DNA of 41,588 nucleotides, from NCBI GenBank assembly GCA_945787785.1, contig CALZIO010000022.1:1-41588 (forward strand), in the 5' to 3' direction. Source of the DNA: an uncultured Chromatiaceae bacterium (GTDB taxonomy: Bacteria > Pseudomonadota > Gammaproteobacteria > Tenderiales > Tenderiaceae). Shown piece after piece: positions 26,367 to 37,172 of this stretch. Position 1 is the first letter of the stretch. Every line of letters starts with the position of its first letter. The translations under genes were made by a program, and so were the position numbers. Below the pieces are notes generated by a model. It ran no database searches and was not told the origin of the DNA. It saw only the letters and a list, made by a program, of their open reading frames with translations.

Positions 26367-27542
26367 ATGAGTCTCACTTTGCTTTGGCTTCTACTGCCGG
26401 TTGCAGCTGCATCTGGTTGGTATGTAGCACGCAGGGAGTATCAAAAAAAAGCTAAGCACTCGTCCTCCAATCTGCCCCAGGATTATTATAAGGGTCTCAA
26501 CTATATTCTAAATGAAGAGCCTGACAAGGCGATTGATGTATTCATGAAATTGTCGGACTTGGACAAAAATACCATCGAAATCCACTTGGCACTGGGTAGC
26601 CTGTTCCGGCGTAGAGGTGAAGTTGATCGGGCAATTCGCTTACACCAAAACCTGGTTAATAAATCAACCCTGAGTGCAGAGTTCTATGGCCAAGCTTTAC
26701 AAGAGTTGGCGGTTGATTATATGAGCGCTGGTCTTTTGGATAGGGCAGAAAATTTGTGTCTTGAATTGATAGATGTCGATGGCAGTAATATTGCGGCACT
26801 TCGTTTGTTAAGGGATATCTATCAACAGGAGAAAGAGTGGTTCAGAGCCATTGATGTCGCACGTAAAATCGCTGCATGTGTGAATGAATCGCAGTCATTA
26901 ATCATTGCGCATTACTACTGTGAGCTAGCAGAACAGGCCTGCCGGAAAAGTGATTTGGCTCAGGCGCAACGAATGTTAGAAAAAGCATTGCTAGAAGATC
27001 CTGGCTGTGGCCGGGCAATGATGGTCCAGGGGCGGACGGAGCGTCAAATTGGTAACTTTGATGCGGCCATTACATCTTACCAAAAGCTTGAATCAAAAGC
27101 GCCGGAATATTTATCTGAAATACTGGATGAGTTAAAAGCTTGTTATCAGGCGGTTGGTCAAAAAGAAAAAATGATCGCCTATTTGAAGAGAATTATAAGG
27201 AATCATCATGGCGTTGAGCTGGTTTTGACTGCAGCTCGTATGTTGAAAGAGTACGAGGGTGATGACGTGGCGCTCGCCTTTCTTGGTGGCGAAGTCATGG
27301 AAAGACCATCGCTGCGAGGAGTGCAATATCTATTGGAGTTGGATATGACACAGCTTAATGATGAAAAAGGCTATTTAGGCGTGATTAAGTCTTCACTAGA
27401 TAAACTTCTAGCTAATAAGCCCGTCTACCGCTGCACTAGTTGTGGTTTTACCGGTGTTGAAATGCACTGGTGCTGCCCCAGTTGTAAAACCTGGTCCAGC
27501 ATCAAGCCGATCCATGAATTCCAATGGGGTGCGAGTATTTGA
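26367..27542 (+). CDS. lapB: Lipopolysaccharide assembly protein LapB
   Basis: The 391-residue protein has one N-terminal transmembrane helix (about 3-20), a cytoplasmic array of TPR repeats (about 50-340) and a C-terminal rubredoxin-like metal-binding domain with two cysteine pairs, CTSCGF and CCPSC. The order and length match E. coli LapB (YciM, 389), which promotes LpxC proteolysis by FtsH and coordinates LPS synthesis with transport. It is paired with lapA and its 3' end overlaps pyrF by 19 bases, a conserved arrangement. Confidence 0.94.
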   Translation: MSLTLLWLLLPVAAASGWYVARREYQKKAKHSSSNLPQDYYKGLNYILNEEPDKAIDVFMKLSDLDKNTIEIHLALGSLFRRRGEVDRAIRLHQNLVNKSTLSAEFYGQALQELAVDYMSAGLLDRAENLCLELIDVDGSNIAALRLLRDIYQQEKEWFRAIDVARKIAACVNESQSLIIAHYYCELAEQACRKSDLAQAQRMLEKALLEDPGCGRAMMVQGRTERQIGNFDAAITSYQKLESKAPEYLSEILDELKACYQAVGQKEKMIAYLKRIIRNHHGVELVLTAARMLKEYEGDDVALAFLGGEVMERPSLRGVQYLLELDMTQLNDEKGYLGVIKSSLDKLLANKPVYRCTSCGFTGVEMHWCCPSCKTWSSIKPIHEFQWGASI

Positions 27543-28249
27543 TTCAAAATACTAAACGAATCATCGTCGCGCTGGATTTTTCATCTTCAAAAGAAGCGCT
27601 AGGATTGGCCGATCAGCTTGATCCGAGCCGTTGCAGGCTTAAGATCGGAAAAGAACTTTTTACCCGCGTAGGCCCTGACATTATAGAAAAACTTCAAGGT
27701 AAAGGTTTTGAAATTTTTCTGGATTTAAAATTTCATGACATCCCTAATACAACTGCGGCTGCCTGTGCCGCTGCCGCCGAACTTGGTGTATGGATGGTAA
27801 ATGTCCATGCCATGGGTGGTCGACGGATGATGGAAGCGGCGCGTGAAGCAATTGATAAATCTTCGCATCGGCCATTATTGATTGGCGTAACCGTACTCAC
27901 AAGTATAGGCTTGAGTGATTTGAATGAAATCGGAATCTCCACTGACCCGGCCGATCAAGTGATGCGCTTAGCGAAATTATCTCATGACGCGGGGATGGAT
28001 GGCCTTGTCTGCTCAGCTCAGGAGACACCCATATTGCGGCAGGAATTCGGGTCAGACTTTGTCCTGGTCACACCGGGGATCCGGCCGACTGGATCAGACG
28101 TGGGTGACCAGAAAAGGACGATGACTCCATTAGAAGCTATTCATTCAGGCGCGTCATTTCTGGTTATCGGCCGCCCTATAAATCAGGCTAAATGCCCCAG
28201 GCAAGTTTTTGATTCTATAGATTATGAGCTATTAAATATTAGCTCTTGA
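27524..28249 (+). CDS. pyrF: Orotidine 5'-phosphate decarboxylase
   Basis: PyrF makes UMP by decarboxylating OMP. The 241-residue barrel shows [10 protein letters not shown] at the start, the catalytic [10 protein letters not shown] (Asp-Lys-Asp array), [14 protein letters not shown] and VIGRPI near the end. The ATG at 27524 overlaps the end of lapB and has no obvious Shine-Dalgarno sequence, so translation is likely coupled. A TTG at 27541 is an alternative start. The comEA promoter overlaps its stop codon. Confidence 0.95.
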   Translation: MGCEYLIQNTKRIIVALDFSSSKEALGLADQLDPSRCRLKIGKELFTRVGPDIIEKLQGKGFEIFLDLKFHDIPNTTAAACAAAAELGVWMVNVHAMGGRRMMEAAREAIDKSSHRPLLIGVTVLTSIGLSDLNEIGISTDPADQVMRLAKLSHDAGMDGLVCSAQETPILRQEFGSDFVLVTPGIRPTGSDVGDQKRTMTPLEAIHSGASFLVIGRPINQAKCPRQVFDSIDYELLNISS

Positions 28250-28274
28250 CAATATAGCTATATTTCAGCATTAT
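28246..28274 (+). promoter_or_regulatory. Sigma-70 promoter of comEA with palindromic spacer
   Basis: A perfect TTGACA at 28246-28251 and CATTAT at 28269-28274 are separated by 17 bases. The spacer begins with a perfect 14-base palindrome AATATAGCTATATT (28251-28264), a possible operator. Another inverted repeat, GAGCTA/TAGCTC, lies just upstream (28226-28245). Confidence 0.5.
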
Positions 28275-28339
28275 TTGTGCGCAATTTAAATTGCACATTT
28301 CAAAATTAATAATCAATCAATCTAATAAGGGGTCTTAGT

Positions 28340-28615
28340 ATGATCAAGCAAATTTTTGCTGCTTGTGTGTTAGTTATTTGTTCTTTTTCTTTACAGGCTG
28401 GTAGTTCAATCGATATCAATACCGCTGATGCATCGACAATCTCACAGCAGCTTGTTGGTGTGGGCGATGCGAAGGCCCAAGCAATCGTTGAATATCGTGA
28501 ACAACATGGTCCATTTACTAGTGTTGAAGATTTGGCTAAAGTCACTGGAATTGGTGATAAGACACTGGATAAAATTCGCACACAGGTTTATGTTTCCAGC
28601 GAAAATAAAGATTAA
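28340..28615 (+). CDS. ComEA-like helix-hairpin-helix DNA-binding protein
   Basis: The 91-residue precursor has a signal peptide (MIKQIFAACVLVICSFSLQA, cleavage near residue 20) and one ComEA-type double helix-hairpin-helix domain: IDINTADASTISQQLVG then the glycine hairpins GVGDAKAQAI and GIGDKTLDKI. Such periplasmic proteins bind incoming DNA during competence in Vibrio and Haemophilus, though short ComEA relatives are widespread and not always competence-linked. AAGGGG lies upstream of the ATG. It is a single-gene unit with its own promoter and terminator. Confidence 0.88.
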   Translation: MIKQIFAACVLVICSFSLQAGSSIDINTADASTISQQLVGVGDAKAQAIVEYREQHGPFTSVEDLAKVTGIGDKTLDKIRTQVYVSSENKD

Positions 28616-28640
28616 TTAGTACAAAGCTATTATAATCTAG

Positions 28641-28672
28641 CGCCATGCCTTCGGGTGTGGCGTTTTTATTTT
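28641..28672 (+). terminator. Intrinsic terminator of comEA with UUCG tetraloop
   Basis: A nine-pair stem (28641-28649 with 28654-28662, two of the pairs being wobbles) is closed by C-G around TTCG, an extra-stable tetraloop. It is followed by TTTTTATTTT. It ends 36 bases before the manC start. Confidence 0.87.
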
Positions 28673-28708
28673 ATAGATTAAAAAATGCGGGTGGTGGCTG
28701 AATTAATT

Positions 28709-30199
28709 ATGGATATACAACCTGTCATATTGAGCGGTGGCTCTGGCACAAGATTATGGCCCTTATCTCGCGAGCATTATCCAAAACAGCTAATTGCCCT
28801 GTGTGGTGAACATAGCTTGCTCCAAGATACCGTGCTGCGGTTGGAAGGTTTGGAAAAGACAGCTAGTGGCTCAGATGATAAGTTTTCTATCAAAGCCCCA
28901 TTAATTGTTGCCAATGAAGAGCACCGCTTTCTAATTGCCGAACAGCTTCGTCAAATCAATAAATCATTTGAAAAAATTATTCTGGAGCCCGTAGGTAGAA
29001 ATACGGCCCCCGCGTTAACGCTGGCTGCTTTGGCAGCGGTAAAGGATGGTGATGATCCTGTTTTGCTAGTCATGCCAGCGGATCACGTAATTCAAAACAT
29101 TGATGCTTTTCAGAAATCCATTATTGATGGCGCTCAGCTAGCAAGTAGTGATTATCTGGTCACTTTCGGCATTGTCCCTGATACTGCAGAAATTGGCTAT
29201 GGTTACATTAAAAAAGGGGATGCAATAAATAGTGTTGCAAACTTTATTGGTCAGTTTGTGGAAAAGCCTGATAAGTCAACCGCTGAAGAATATCTCGAAT
29301 CAGGTCAGTACCTATGGAATAGCGGTATGTTCATGATGCGGGCCTCCGTATGGCTCAACGCAATTGATCACTGTCAAAATAAAATATACAAGCATTCCCA
29401 AAATGCTTTTACTAATGGTAGTGATGATGTGGATTTTTACAGAGTAGAGAATTCATCATTTGAATCATGCCCGAGTGATTCCATCGATTATGCTGTCATG
29501 GAGAAAATTACTGCTTCTACTCCAGACTCTCTAGCGGAGGGTGAAGATGACATTCGTGATTTAAAATCTGCTGTTATCCCTCTAGCTGCTGAGTGGTCAG
29601 ATGTGGGCTCCTGGTCTAGTTTATGGGAAGTCAGCCAGCAAGACCAAGATGGCAATGTGATCAAGGGTGATGTCTATACATACAATACTAATAATAGCCT
29701 GTTAATCTCTGAGCATGGACTCCTAGCGACTGTGGGCATCAAAGACATGATCGTGGTTGAGACAGCAGATGCAGTGATGGTTGCCAGCAAAGACAACGCG
29801 CAGGATGTGAAAAAGTTGGTTGATCTGATAAAGAAAGATAAACGCACACACCATCAGAGCCATCAACGCGTCTATAGGCCATGGGGGAGCTATGAATCTA
29901 TTGACACAGGCGACCGCTTTCAGGTTAAACGTATCACTGTAAAGCCCGGGGCATCTCTGTCACTACAAATGCATCATCACAGGGCCGAACATTGGGTTGT
30001 CGTGAGTGGAACGGCGAAAGTTATCCGTGGTGATGAAACATTTCTGGTGGCCGAGAATGAGTCTACCTTCATTCCGCTAGGGATAAAACACCGACTAGAA
30101 AACTCAGGCGCCATCCCTCTGGAAATGATTGAAGTGCAGTCAGGCAGTTACTTGGGTGAAGACGATATTGTTCGTTTTGAGGACAAATACGGCAGGTAA
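28709..30199 (+). CDS. manC: Mannose-1-phosphate guanylyltransferase / mannose-6-phosphate isomerase
   Basis: The 496-residue bifunctional enzyme converts fructose-6-phosphate to mannose-6-phosphate and mannose-1-phosphate to GDP-mannose. The N-terminal nucleotidyltransferase domain has LSGGSGTRLWPLSREHYPKQ and FVEKPD. The C-terminal cupin (about 380-495) has RPWGSYESID, the metal-binding LQMHHHRAEHW and FIPLGIKHRLEN. The ATG at 28709 (MDIQPVIL) is preferred to 28685 because it matches the family start. GDP-mannose is the Gmd substrate, so it feeds the convergent operon downstream. Pseudomonas relatives are AlgA and WbpW. A phosphomannomutase must be elsewhere. Confidence 0.93.
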   Translation: MDIQPVILSGGSGTRLWPLSREHYPKQLIALCGEHSLLQDTVLRLEGLEKTASGSDDKFSIKAPLIVANEEHRFLIAEQLRQINKSFEKIILEPVGRNTAPALTLAALAAVKDGDDPVLLVMPADHVIQNIDAFQKSIIDGAQLASSDYLVTFGIVPDTAEIGYGYIKKGDAINSVANFIGQFVEKPDKSTAEEYLESGQYLWNSGMFMMRASVWLNAIDHCQNKIYKHSQNAFTNGSDDVDFYRVENSSFESCPSDSIDYAVMEKITASTPDSLAEGEDDIRDLKSAVIPLAAEWSDVGSWSSLWEVSQQDQDGNVIKGDVYTYNTNNSLLISEHGLLATVGIKDMIVVETADAVMVASKDNAQDVKKLVDLIKKDKRTHHQSHQRVYRPWGSYESIDTGDRFQVKRITVKPGASLSLQMHHHRAEHWVVVSGTAKVIRGDETFLVAENESTFIPLGIKHRLENSGAIPLEMIEVQSGSYLGEDDIVRFEDKYGR

Positions 30200-30333
30200 A
30201 GAATTAACCTTTTCAAATACATTGATCTGCGATAAACAGAGAGTGGCACCTTCGAAAATTATCCCTTTAGAAAAAAGGTGGAATGACGAGAGATTTGAAA
30301 ACACCGCCCTTGGTTGTAACCATCTAAAATCAC

Positions 30334-31398
30334 TCACTCAATATTTCTTATCGCTGTGTTTCTTTCATCCTGCCGACCAGCTTTAAGCATCATAGCGGCA
30401 AAGGTGAGCGGGGCATAAGCTACAAACGTATACACCCAAGCCCACTGCGGCCAAACAAAGCAGCACCACGCCAATGGCAGTAGAAATGTCACATTGATAC
30501 CGAGGAAGGCCAGTGTCACTGAACAATGGCTTCTCCAGCGTTGCGCTAGGTGTTGATAAGCGTGGCTACGATGCGCTTGATAAAGTCGCTCACCACGTAG
30601 CAAGCGGGACGCTAGGGTGACGGTGGCGTCGGTAACAAACACTGCTGATAGAATTAACCACATCTGATAACTCAAGTCTGCTGTCTTTACAGAGAGTAAG
30701 GCTAGAGCAAAGATCATGAAGCCTAGGTAGGTACTGCCCACATCACCCATAAATATTCTCGCGGGCGGCCAATTGAGCAATAGAAATCCAACTGTTGCCG
30801 CCGCGATGCAGACTGTCCAGAGCCAAGTTTGTTCTGCGATAGTGTCAGGTCGCTGCCAAATTGCTAGTCCGACTGATGCGACTAGCATAAACACGGCTTG
30901 GGAACCAGCTAAACCGTCGATACCGTCCATGAAGTTGAATAGATTGATCCACCACAAACCGGCAACAAGTAATAATATTAGCAAGACCCATCCTTTTAAA
31001 GCTAGATCTTCCGGCAGGAAAGGGGTGAAGTTTACTGCTGGCAAATCCCCCAGTGCGACCAAGAGTCCGCAATATACTAGTGTCTGCACGCCAAATCGCA
31101 CACGGGCTGATAAATGCTGAATGTCATCCCAAAGCCCCATGACAGCGATTAAAGAGCCGAGCACCAACAATACCCAGCCGAACCACCAATCAGAGTTCAA
31201 TGCTAGGCTAATACCAATGAGGCTGCTTGCAATCACCACTCCTAAACCACCTCCATGAGGTGTGGGACTTGTGTGGGAACTTCTCTGATTAGGCGCATGC
31301 ACAAGGTGGATGCGCTCTCCGAACCTAAGCACAAAGCGTGTCACGATCCATGAAAGCACTAGAGATATAAACACCAAAACCCCAAGCTTACTAGCCAT
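30334..31398 (-). CDS. WbpL/WecA-like undecaprenyl-phosphate sugar-1-phosphate transferase
   Basis: The 354-residue polytopic protein has about ten hydrophobic helices. It carries the polyprenyl-phosphate transferase motifs: HTSPTPHGGGLGVV near residue 45, the aspartate pair in GLWDDIQHL, NLFNFMDGIDGLAG and GDVGSTYLGF. Such enzymes start O-antigen or related glycans by loading a HexNAc-1-phosphate on the lipid carrier. Pairing with a WbpV-like reductase resembles P. aeruginosa WbpL, which uses UDP-QuiNAc or UDP-FucNAc. It is the last gene of the minus-strand operon and overlaps the epimerase gene by eight bases. WecA-type GlcNAc specificity is the alternative. Confidence 0.88.
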   Translation of the reverse strand: MASKLGVLVFISLVLSWIVTRFVLRFGERIHLVHAPNQRSSHTSPTPHGGGLGVVIASSLIGISLALNSDWWFGWVLLVLGSLIAVMGLWDDIQHLSARVRFGVQTLVYCGLLVALGDLPAVNFTPFLPEDLALKGWVLLILLLVAGLWWINLFNFMDGIDGLAGSQAVFMLVASVGLAIWQRPDTIAEQTWLWTVCIAAATVGFLLLNWPPARIFMGDVGSTYLGFMIFALALLSVKTADLSYQMWLILSAVFVTDATVTLASRLLRGERLYQAHRSHAYQHLAQRWRSHCSVTLAFLGINVTFLLPLAWCCFVWPQWAWVYTFVAYAPLTFAAMMLKAGRQDERNTAIRNIE

Positions 31399-32356
31399 TA
31401 ACCTGCTCCAGATACCAGGCTGCTGTTCGCTTTAGACCCTCATCCATACTTACTCGCGGCGTCCAACCGAGTAGCCCCCTGGCCTTAGATACATCCACCT
31501 GTAGATTTCCACATAGCCTGTCTATCATTTTCCGCTTGTTCAGCAATGTTGCACCGAATTTTAGGAACCATATAGGGATTGGGATGAGGCGTGCAGAGCC
31601 ATCCATAGCAGTGGCCAATCTTTGCAGTAACTCCTTTGTAGAAATATCCTCTCTATCACCGGCAAGGAATACCTGGTTCACTGCCGCCGGGTGTTGCATA
31701 GCGGTTATAACAAGGTCAGTGAGATTATCTAGCCCCACTAAGGTTCGACGATTATGGCAAACAGCCCCCAGAGGTAACGGAATCCCCCTTTGAATCCAGC
31801 GCATCATCGAAAAAAAGTTCGCTTTTACTCCAGGGCCATAGACCAGAGGAGGGCGGATGATTACTACCTCCATACCTGACTCTTCAGCTAGGTGTAGCAG
31901 AGCTGCCTCGGCTTCGGCCTTTGATACAGCGTAAGGGCCTACAGGATTGGGTACATCTTCCTCTGTAAATGGCAGCCCAGGCATCGTTGCTTCGCCATTC
32001 ACCTTGATTGAGCTGATGAATACAAAACGGCGTACACCAGTCTCGGCCGCTTGTTGTGCCAACGCTAGCGTGCCATCAACATTTGCCTTGCGGAAAGCTG
32101 CCAGTGGATCAGTATTAGAATCATGCATGATATGCACGCGGGCGGCTGTATGTATTACAATGTTTCGCCCATTCAGCCATGGCCGCCAGTCCGACTCCAT
32201 GCTAAGGGATGGGCCAGATTGAATGTTATCGTTGGTTGATATGGCTCGAGATATACCCAGTACAGGCCAGTTTAATTCATGCAAACGGCTAAGCAAAGCG
32301 CCGCCAACAAAACCGCTTCCGCCGGTGACAAGTACCTTAGAAGTGTCAGCTTTCAT
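31391..32356 (-). CDS. NAD-dependent epimerase/dehydratase, WbpV-like nucleotide-sugar 4-reductase
   Basis: The 321-residue extended short-chain dehydrogenase has VTGGSGFVGGALL at the N-terminus, the Ser in FISSIKVNGEA and the YAVSK catalytic Tyr-Lys. The closest families I recall reduce UDP-4-keto-6-deoxy-GlcNAc (WbpV/WbpK-like), making UDP-QuiNAc or UDP-FucNAc for the adjacent WbpL-like transferase. The matching 4,6-dehydratase (WbpM-like) is not in the window. The start overlaps the upstream glycosyltransferase stop as ATGA. Substrate assignment is an inference from context; UDP-glucose 4-epimerase is a fallback. Confidence 0.82.
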   Translation of the reverse strand: MKADTSKVLVTGGSGFVGGALLSRLHELNWPVLGISRAISTNDNIQSGPSLSMESDWRPWLNGRNIVIHTAARVHIMHDSNTDPLAAFRKANVDGTLALAQQAAETGVRRFVFISSIKVNGEATMPGLPFTEEDVPNPVGPYAVSKAEAEAALLHLAEESGMEVVIIRPPLVYGPGVKANFFSMMRWIQRGIPLPLGAVCHNRRTLVGLDNLTDLVITAMQHPAAVNQVFLAGDREDISTKELLQRLATAMDGSARLIPIPIWFLKFGATLLNKRKMIDRLCGNLQVDVSKARGLLGWTPRVSMDEGLKRTAAWYLEQVNG

Positions 32357-33513
32357 TCAGTAATCTCACGATATAGCTCGGCGTATGCCAGCCCTAGTGC
32401 CGGGCCGGAAAAAAGTTGTTCGTATCTGAATCGTGCGGCTATTCCCATTTGTGTGGCCAAGGAATTATCAGTCAGTAATATATTCATGGCCTGCGCCAAG
32501 GCATCAGGCGATGTAGGAGGTACAACAAAACCTGTTTCCTCGTGCGAATTTACATATGAGGTGCCCGTCCCGATTTCGCAAGAAATCATCGGACGACCGA
32601 ACATGGCCGCCTCGACGAGTACCATGCCAAATGCCTCTGATCGTAAGTGTGATGGCAGAACTAGCGCATGGCAATGTTTGAGTAGAGCTACTTTTTCCGT
32701 GTCTGTCACCTGTCCTGTAAATACAACATTATTAGAGTCAGTTTCCTTGACTAGCGATTGCAGTCGCTCGCCTTCTGGTCCTGTTCCAGCAATTACTACC
32801 TTGGCCCTCACTGCTTTTGCTGCTTGCACGAGAAAGTGCAAACCCTTGTAATAGCGGAGAACTCCGATAAAGAGGAAAAAAGGCTCTTGCGCAGAGATGC
32901 CAATCCTATCGAAAATGCTATCGTCACCCACGTTAGGATATGATCTATCGTCGATACCGAGAGGTATAACCCTAACCTTGTCTCGAATGGACGGGTGCGA
33001 CAGCACTGGGCTAGTCCGTGCATAAGTGGGGGAGTTGGCGACAATCACCCGCATCTGCCGTAAGGTGCGCCACATCATAGGCGCATAAAATGCACCCAGT
33101 CGGCGTTGACGCACAACATCGGAAATATAGGTCATCACTGCCGGACGATCAGGCCGTATAGTCGCATGTAGCAGATCCGCAAAAGGCCAGGGGAACAAAT
33201 AGTGTAGTACGTCAACCTCTCTCGCAAAACGTGCAAAGGTGGTAAAAGCGGAAAAACCACCCAAATCACAAGATGCAGGTGCTGCCCATGCACGACAACG
33301 TATGACCCGAGATTCAGGCCGTGTCAATATTCGCGGGGTTGGTTGTGGTGACAAGGTGTAAATCGAATTCAGCACACCATGTTGACCAGTGGCAAGACAA
33401 ATCTGTCTGATCGCTTCTTGCAAGCCACCGGGTGGATCTGGAAAATAAGTCCTGTAAACGTGCCCAACGTTTATAGGTTTAATACTGTTCAAATCTGGGG
33501 TGTAATGCGGCAT
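32353..33513 (-). CDS. GT4-family glycosyltransferase
   Basis: The 386-residue protein has a GT-B fold. The N-terminal half contains GGLQEAIRQICLATGQ. The C-terminal nucleotide-sugar domain contains VIAGTGPEGERLQSL and the EX7E motif in RSEAFGMVLVEAAMFGRP. As the operon makes GDP-D-rhamnose, it may be a rhamnosyl- or mannosyltransferase, as WbpY and WbpZ are for the A-band polysaccharide. Donor and acceptor cannot be read from sequence. It overlaps the upstream glycosyltransferase by 25 bases and the epimerase by four. Confidence 0.85.
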   Translation of the reverse strand: MPHYTPDLNSIKPINVGHVYRTYFPDPPGGLQEAIRQICLATGQHGVLNSIYTLSPQPTPRILTRPESRVIRCRAWAAPASCDLGGFSAFTTFARFAREVDVLHYLFPWPFADLLHATIRPDRPAVMTYISDVVRQRRLGAFYAPMMWRTLRQMRVIVANSPTYARTSPVLSHPSIRDKVRVIPLGIDDRSYPNVGDDSIFDRIGISAQEPFFLFIGVLRYYKGLHFLVQAAKAVRAKVVIAGTGPEGERLQSLVKETDSNNVVFTGQVTDTEKVALLKHCHALVLPSHLRSEAFGMVLVEAAMFGRPMISCEIGTGTSYVNSHEETGFVVPPTSPDALAQAMNILLTDNSLATQMGIAARFRYEQLFSGPALGLAYAELYREITE

Positions 33514-34643
33514 GAAAGGACATCTCGATATACCTCCGCTGTTTCATCAGCGCAGCGGTTCCAACTAAAATCTACGGCACGCAGGAGCCCTTTGGCTTTC
33601 GCTTCAGCCCTCCAGTATTCATCCTCTAACCCAGTATTAATCAAAGTGGCCATTGTTTCCACATCATCTGGGTCACACATAGCAGCTGCACCACCGCTAA
33701 CCTCGGGAAGAGAAGACGCATTTGAGCAAACGACAGGGACCCCTGATGCCATGGCCTCCAAGACAGGCAATCCAAAACCTTCGTATAAAGAGGGGAACAC
33801 GAATAACCTTGCCGAGGAGAATAAAAGGGGCAAGTCATCACTGGGTACATAGCCCAAATATTTCAGCCAACCTTCGTGCTGAGCTACTTCCATGTGGTTG
33901 TGTAATTCGTCGCTATTCCATCCTCGATAACCTGCAATAACCAAAGGCCATTGGGCTCGGGTTTTGTGCGGGAGTAGTAAATAGGCATCAAACAAGGCTT
34001 GCAGATTTTTACGTGGCTCTATGGTTCCTGCATACAAGGTATAACCATCATACGACATGCCATATTTTCTTAAAGTCTCGCTGGTTTCATTCAGTGATCG
34101 TGGCCGGAAATCAGGTGAGCTCGCCAAGGGTATAGAACGGATTTTTTCTAAGGGCCAGCCGAAATAGTTGGCGACCTCGTGCCGTGTGAATTCTGAGTCT
34201 GTAACTAGCATATCAGCGCGCTTGAGCGAAAGTTCTATTTCAGCCTGCATATACCTAACACGTTCGGGTGGGTGACAGTTTGCCCAAGTAAACATGGACA
34301 GGTCATGAAATGTAGAAACTCTAGGACCATCAAAAGGGGGTAGGTAAAAATTCGGGCCGTGAAAGACAAAATCGTTGTACCCGCGCAGAGCCCGCTGTCT
34401 GAGCATTTGCGATGTGGTTCGGAATAACCCTACCGCCAGACGGCTTTTTAGAAGTATCCGTCGGATGTCATGTGAAACAGAAGGTGATACGTTTGGCAAG
34501 GTATTGACGAAACGGTTTCCTGCAAAGAAACGAAGCTGTTCGACATCAGGGGCGTTATTTAGATGCTTAGCAAGTTCGAAAGTATAGCGACCAATACCGG
34601 TAAGCGGAAAGCGAACCGAGTCAATAGAGAGTATTACCTTCAT
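33489..34643 (-). CDS. GT4-family glycosyltransferase
   Basis: The 384-residue GT-B enzyme begins MKVILSIDSVRFPLTGIGRY, the glycine-rich start common to mannosyl/rhamnosyl GT4 enzymes. The catalytic domain shows LYAGTIEPRKNLQALFDAY, VIAGYRGW and the EX7E segment SLYEGFGLPVLEAMASGVPV. The frame is open upstream to 34736, but the ATG at 34643 matches the family and overlaps the rmd stop as ATGA. It is probably one of two transferases assembling D-rhamnose or mannose residues. It differs enough from the next gene that a recent duplication is not apparent. Confidence 0.87.
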   Translation of the reverse strand: MKVILSIDSVRFPLTGIGRYTFELAKHLNNAPDVEQLRFFAGNRFVNTLPNVSPSVSHDIRRILLKSRLAVGLFRTTSQMLRQRALRGYNDFVFHGPNFYLPPFDGPRVSTFHDLSMFTWANCHPPERVRYMQAEIELSLKRADMLVTDSEFTRHEVANYFGWPLEKIRSIPLASSPDFRPRSLNETSETLRKYGMSYDGYTLYAGTIEPRKNLQALFDAYLLLPHKTRAQWPLVIAGYRGWNSDELHNHMEVAQHEGWLKYLGYVPSDDLPLLFSSARLFVFPSLYEGFGLPVLEAMASGVPVVCSNASSLPEVSGGAAAMCDPDDVETMATLINTGLEDEYWRAEAKAKGLLRAVDFSWNRCADETAEVYRDVLSCRITPQI

Positions 34644-35493
34644 TGTTTCTCGGTTAGCATCCAGCGCAAAGTTTTTTCCAGTGATGGGTGTTGCAATAGT
34701 CCAATACACGCTTCTAGTTTGACAGGGCTGCCACAAAGGCGGTGCACTTCATTGACTCGTACAAAGGCTGGATTAACGCGCACTTTTAGTTCATGGCCAG
34801 TAATTTGTTTCAGTTGATCAATTACCGTATTCAAACTCACCGGTCGTCCTGAGCATACATTGTATATCTGCCCTGGCTCAGCTAATTTGAGAAGTCTGAG
34901 ATAGGTCTCACACACAGTGCGTACATCATTAAACTCACGCTCTACAGATAGGTTGCCCAATTCAATCGTTGATGCCTTGTGTAAAAAATGCGAAACCAAC
35001 TTGGGAATGACAAAACGCTCGTCATGCCCTAGACCTGTATAATTGAATGGTCGCACCGTTACTAGTGGTAAGTGCTCAGCAAAGGTAGCTGACATATGTT
35101 CCATACACAATTTACTAACTGCATAGTGGTTTATCGGTGCAGGGCATGTGGTTTCGTCGATTGGCGATACTAGCGAATTGCCGTACACGTTGGCACTGCT
35201 AGCGAGTAGTACACGCGATGGGGGCTTGGGTAATGCCTTCAAAGCCTCAAGCAGATTCAATGTGCCAAACAGGTTAACGCGGTAGAACGCATCTTCATCG
35301 GCATGTGTCACCGCACTAATGGCTGCCAAATGTACCACTATATCCGGTGTAATTTGTTCGGCCTCTGCTGCTACGGCCTCCCTATCGGTCAGGTCTGAAC
35401 TCAGCGGTAATACTTCATAGCCGGCCTGTTGTGCGGCAGCTGCAAAGTGCTGACCCGTGAAGCCGCGTGCCCCAGTCAGCAATAGTCGTGTCA

Positions 35494-35494
<1 letters not shown>
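34640..35494 (-). CDS. rmd: GDP-6-deoxy-D-mannose reductase
   Basis: Rmd reduces GDP-4-keto-6-deoxy-D-mannose to GDP-D-rhamnose. The 284-residue short-chain dehydrogenase has LLTGARGFTGQHFAAAA, VVHLAAISAVTHADED, the catalytic YAVSKLCMEHM and TVRPFNYTGLG. The length is just under the usual 300. The ATG at 35494 is chosen over an upstream in-frame ATG inside gmd, because the gmd TAA and this ATG share a base (TAATG). It immediately follows gmd, its substrate producer. GDP-fucose synthase is excluded, because that family is longer and has a different N-terminus. Confidence 0.9.

Positions 35495-37172
<1,678 letters not shown>

Noticed and set aside
30290-30300. GGAATGACGAG between manC and the WbpL-like gene, like an end of the 2611-2952 element
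   Set aside because: Only 11 bases match and there is no partner repeat, so chance or an untraceable relic is more likely.
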